Assembly: GCA_009760855.2 (NCBI GenBank)
Contig: WPIO01000354.1
Coordinates: 1-64,000 of the forward strand
From: Cristatella mucedo
Lineage: Eukaryota > Bryozoa > Phylactolaemata > Cristatellidae
Direction: 5' to 3'
DNA length: 64,000 bases
Below are positions 62,996-64,000 of the stretch, in pieces (position 1 is the stretch's first letter; each line of letters starts with the position of its first letter). Under the pieces are notes generated by a model. It did no database searches and was not told the origin of the DNA. It worked only from the letters and a program-made list of their open reading frames with translations. The translations under genes were made by a program, and so were the position numbers.

Positions 62996-64000
62996 TTAGT
63001 TCAGTGTGACTGGCCTGATGCTAGGCACCTCTCTCTGCAGCAAGCTATGGCACACTATAACGACCAGTATCGAGGTGTCTTTATATTCAGCGATCTGCTG
63101 CAAACTCAAGCGAAATGAGTTATTCAAGTGCGATTGCCTGAAGCAAAGCGCTGCATTATGCTGCAAACTACTGCACGCTCTGGCGGGTTGATTTAAAGTA
63201 TCTAGATATTGTGCGATCTGCTGTGAACTCATGCAAGATAAGCTATTCCAGTGTGAATGGCTAAATGCAAGGCGCCTAAATCTGTAGTAAGTTGTCACAC
63301 GCTATAACGAGCAGTATCGAGGTTTCTTCATAATCTGCGATCTGCTGCAAACACAAGCGAAATGAGTTATTCCAGTGCGATTGCTTAAAACAAGGCCTGC
63401 ACTGCTCTCCGAGCGACTGCATGACTTGACGGGTTGATTTAAAGTATCTAGATATTGTGCAATCTGCTGCGATCTCATGCAAAGTAGGTTAGTTAAGTGT
63501 GAATGGCCCAATGCTAGCCACTGCACTCTGCAGCAAGCTATCGCCCACTATAACGAGCGGTATCGAGGTGTCTTTATATTAAGCGATCTGCTGCAAACTC
63601 AATCGAAATGAGTTATTCAAGTGCGATTGCCTGAAGCAAGGCGCTGCATTATGCTGCAAACTACTGCACACACTGGCGGGTTGATTTAAAGTATCTAGAT
63701 ATTGTGGATGCTGCTTAATGCTGATCAGCAATGCAACTCATGCAAAAAGTAGGTTAGTTCAAGTGTGAATGGCTAATGCAATGCGACAGCACTCTGCAGC
63801 AAGTTTCACACGATATAACGAGCAGTATCGAGGTGTCTTTATATTCAGCGATCTGCTGCAAACTCAACCGAAATGAGTTATTCAAGTGCGATTGCCTGAA
63901 GCAAGCAAGTGCATTGGAGCTGCACTCTGCTGTTAGCTACTGCACGCTCTGGTGGGTTGATTTTAAGTATCTAGATATTGTGCGATCTGCTGTGAACTCA
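62996..64000. repeat. Domain VI 8-mer HOR, copy 6, shortened and cut by the window end
   Basis: Two monomers are missing: the gtgagctcatgcaagataag monomer (2) at about 63,225 and the cacgagtgaactacctaatg monomer (4) at about 63,455. The point tttggagctgcactctgctg then recurs only about 1,510 bp after its place in copy 5, instead of about 1,975. Monomer 6 is replaced by scrambled sequence at about 63,705-63,790 and 63,899-63,918. HOR order resumes with monomer 7 at the window end. Confidence 0.88.
63719..63730. repeat. 12-bp perfect palindrome tgctgatcagca at a scrambled joint
   Basis: It equals its own reverse complement. I did not notice it in any other monomer, where the equivalent segment reads gatctgctgtgaactc or gatctgctgtagactaat. 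It lies in an abnormal stretch (gtggatgctgcttaatgctg and onward) between a normal B tail and an A half-unit that resumes at aactcatgcaaaaagtaggt. It looks like a small templated insertion made when two broken ends were joined. Confidence 0.7.

Larger units (their letters stand above)
1..64000. repeat. Satellite DNA array, ~247-bp monomer, head-to-tail throughout
   Basis: The same ~247-bp unit repeats without interruption and always in one orientation. Landmarks seen about once per monomer are tatctagata, ctgcagcaag and tataacgagcagtatcgagg; gcgatctgctg recurs at both half-unit starts (spacing 123 and 124 bp). Well-preserved neighbours sit exactly 246 or 247 bp apart, for example the equivalent points 50148, 50395, 50642, 50889 and 51135. 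No unique sequence, transposon, tRNA or rRNA interrupts it. Open frames up to 222 codons exist but lie on both strands, recur with the repeat and are explained by it. Kilobase-scale HOR satellites are typical of eukaryotic centromeric and pericentromeric heterochromatin, so that location is inferred, not shown. The family is not one I recognise. Confidence 0.98.

Noticed and set aside
1-64000. CRISPR array
   Set aside because: The repeating unit is about 247 bp with no short direct repeat separated by unique spacers, and no cas-like gene is present.
1-64000. CENP-B box (pattern nttcgnnnnanncgggn) in the monomers
   Set aside because: The nearest candidates, such as gcttcgacgggtgg in domain I, have the cggg too close to ttcg and lack the required spacing. 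I found no match by eye.
1-64000. Transposon, integrated virus or insertion sequence as the source of the repeats
   Set aside because: No terminal inverted repeats, target-site duplications, LTRs or transposase/integrase/reverse-transcriptase-like frames are visible, and all units are in one direction without a coding core.
1-64000. Telomeric or rDNA spacer repeats, tRNA or rRNA genes
   Set aside because: No telomere-type short repeat and no conserved rRNA or tRNA segments were seen. A 64-kb run without any rRNA gene does not fit an rDNA spacer.
1-64000. The whole HOR structure as an assembly artefact
   Set aside because: The domains have different periods, copy-specific markers and interleaved variants, which a simple mis-assembly would not create. 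Copy number and the order of near-identical units (domains IV and VI) could still be wrong, and the scrambled patches at 8.1-9.06, 45.9-46.4 and 63.7-63.9 kb remain suspect.

Overview
The whole 64 kb window is one head-to-tail satellite DNA array. I see no gene, RNA gene, mobile element or unique-sequence island. The basic monomer is about 247 bp (about 259 monomer lengths fit in the window), always in the same orientation, and recognisable from the first base to the last. The monomer is itself an old duplication: its first half (A, 124 bp) and second half (B, 123 bp) align end to end at roughly 70% identity by eye. The open frames are by-products of the repeat. They occur on both strands, recur every one or more monomers and shift frame because 247 is not a multiple of 3.

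Monomers differ from one another but recur in fixed orders, so the array is built of higher-order repeats (HORs). Six domains can be told apart. I (1 to ~10,040): a long unit of 3,931 bp, then 3,821 bp, then a rearranged third copy. II (~10,040 to 17,984): diverged monomers with little HOR order. III (17,985 to ~36,400): a 5-monomer unit of about 1,225 bp with nested 10-monomer and longer duplications. IV (~36,400 to ~47,500): a 13-monomer unit of 3,189 bp, also present as a 3,681-bp form two monomers longer. V (~47,500 to 51,134): near-consensus monomers with only short 4- and 7-monomer duplications. VI (51,135 to 64,000): an 8-monomer unit with basal length 1,972 bp, in seven nearly identical copies, the last one shortened.

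This layout implies a eukaryotic nuclear genome and a heterochromatic block, possibly centromeric or pericentromeric. Function and species cannot be read from the sequence and I do not recognise the satellite family. A hand count of one near-consensus monomer gives about 45% GC and a CpG observed/expected near 0.9. That is weak evidence against a lineage with heavy germline CpG methylation.

The most informative signals concern how the array evolves: a 123-bp half-unit ancestor; a chimeric half-unit that shifts A/B phase; four-haplotype mosaicism among 8-mer copies that implies exchange between copies; private small insertions that account exactly for all length differences among five 8-mer copies; and scrambled, indel-rich patches at or near domain ends. 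No novel gene system is visible.
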